From the NCBI GenBank assembly GCA_963920525.1, contig OY986438.1, positions 50,259,288 to 50,323,287 of the forward strand: a stretch of DNA of 64,000 bases, written 5' to 3'. The notes beneath the pieces were generated by a model, which made no database searches, was not told where the DNA came from, and saw nothing but the letters and a program-made list of their open reading frames with translations. The DNA comes from Dichetophora obliterata. Taxonomy: Eukaryota; Arthropoda; Insecta; Diptera; Sciomyzidae. The position numbers were made by a program, and so were the translations under genes. Positions 62,869-64,000 of this stretch are shown piece by piece (position 1 is the first letter of the stretch; every line of letters starts with the position of its first letter).

Positions 62869-64000
62869 GTTATGGATGGAACACTTCTCTAAGCTTTTAA
62901 ATGGCGACGCTGACAACAATCCTGCTAATGAAGATGATATCCCGGAATCCCCAATTACGGATGACAGTGTCGAGGTTCCGATGCCAGATTATGATGAAGT
63001 TCTGACAGATATAGCTCGACTTAAAAAAAACAAAGCCGCGGGAGCTGAGAACTTACCTGCTGAATTATTTGAGAATGGAGGCGAAGCTCTATCTAAATGC
63101 GTTCAGGAGCTTCTATGCAGAATATGGTAGGAAGAATGCATTCCGAAGGATTGAAATCTCAGTGTGATCTGCCCAATCCACAAGAAAGGCGATCCCACTA
63201 TTTGTGCCTATTACCGTAGAGCCTTTTTAATATCGCATATATCGTCCTGTGGAGCGTTTTATGTGTAAGATTTTAAGCCCTTTATATACTAACTGATTAG
63301 ACCTTATAGTGTGGCTTCAGACCTGGAATTTCTATCATCAACCTTCTGGTATCTTCACGCTACGACAAATCTTGGAGAAGAGCCATTAAAAACAAGTCGA
63401 CACCCACCATATTTTTGTCAACTTCAAAGCTGCCTTCGACAGCTCAATAAGGAATCACCTATACTCCACCATGTCTGAATTTGGTATTCCTGCAAAACTT
63501 ATACAACTTTGCAGGATGGCACTGAGCAACACCAGCACCATTTGTCATTAAACATGGTTTCAGACAAGGTGATTCCTTATCGTGCGACTTTTTTAACCTA
63601 ATTACGGAAAATATCATCCGAGCTGCTGATCTGAGACGTGGTGGCACAATATTCTGTAAGAGTGCTATGCTGCTTGCGTATGCTGATGACATCAATATCA
63701 TTGGCCATAATACGCGCGAAGTTAATATAGCATGCTCCAGATTAGAAAGAGACTCAAGTCGAATGCAGACGAAGAGGTCTGGCAGTGAATGCTGATAAGA
63801 CGAAATACTTGGTGTAATCATACAAATAGTTCCAGTATCTTGGAGCCCACGTTAAAGTTGACAATACCTCATTCAGGGTTGTGAAGGACTTTATATATCT
63901 GGGATCCAGCATAAACTCAACCAATGACATCAGCATTGAGATCAAACGAAGAATAACTCTTGCCAACAGGTGTTACTTTGGGCTCAGTAGGCAATTGACA
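62869..64000 (+). pseudogene. Second RTE-like LINE copy, truncated by window end
   Basis: The plus strand reads MEHFSKLLNGDADNNPANED, then LKKNKAAGAENLPAELFENG (62876-63130). After stops and shifts it reads CPIHKKGDPTICAYYR, the motif C region (LLAYADDINIIG, about 63675) and KDFIYLGSSINSTNDISIE (about 63890). It is the same family as 5592-7071, in the opposite orientation, begins slightly further upstream, and has more damage (the motif A region is scrambled at 63300-63450). The element continues beyond the window. Confidence 0.82.

Noticed and set aside
1..64000. CRISPR arrays, operons, ribosome binding sites
   Set aside because: The composition, LINE and LTR content show a eukaryotic genome; the direct repeats are minisatellites without spacer structure.

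Overview
This 64 kb window is AT-rich, intron-bearing-animal type DNA built almost entirely of transposable elements. The families present (RTE-, CR1/jockey- and LOA/R1-like LINEs, a Mag-like Ty3/gypsy element, rosa-type and other mariners, piggyBac, hAT, Helitrons, TTAA and TA MITEs) and the dispersed repeat with GCCGTTCGGAGTCGGC point to a cyclorrhaphan fly, plausibly a tephritid; this is inference from TE content. I found no convincing host protein-coding gene.

Layout. 0.5-2.5 kb: decayed piggyBac (minus). 3.6-4.3 kb: degenerate minisatellite. 5.6-7.1 kb: 5'-truncated RTE-like LINE (minus) with a perfect 11-bp target duplication. 8.6-11.6 kb: a dispersed repeat split by a TTAA-flanked element and by a minus-strand Helitron; an unsplit copy at 18.4-18.8 kb shows both empty sites. 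15-23 kb: Helitron fragment, MITEs, a fold-back element and a mariner pseudogene. 23.2-25.2 kb: hairpin repeat, LINE 3' fragment and a rosa-like (DD41D) mariner. 28-30.7 kb: a hAT copy carrying a MITE. 32.2-38.4 kb: three copies of a tRNA-derived, SINE-like element that each carry a hammerhead ribozyme fold, joined to a MITE-like body. 38.6-43.8 kb: a nearly full LINE split by a second LINE (perfect 15-bp target duplication), followed directly by a complete but mutated gypsy element (43.8-48.2 kb). 50.5 kb: MITE with perfect 34-bp inverted repeats. 51.7-54.0 kb: the best preserved element, a piggyBac with TTAA flanks and a transposase broken by one frameshift. 55-61 kb: tRNA-like sequence, GTTC-rich minisatellite, LINE fragment and a Helitron with a tandem core. 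62.9 kb to the end: a second RTE copy (plus).

The most interesting signal is the hammerhead. The three copies (32601-32663, 35322-35384, 38129-38191) are each exactly 63 nt, keep CTGATGA and GAAA, form stems I-III, and show compensatory change in stem II. Each sits just downstream of a tRNA-like sequence, like the retrozymes and SINE-like ribozyme elements known from other animals. Two more degenerate hammerhead-like motifs lie at 29.9 and 30.4 kb.
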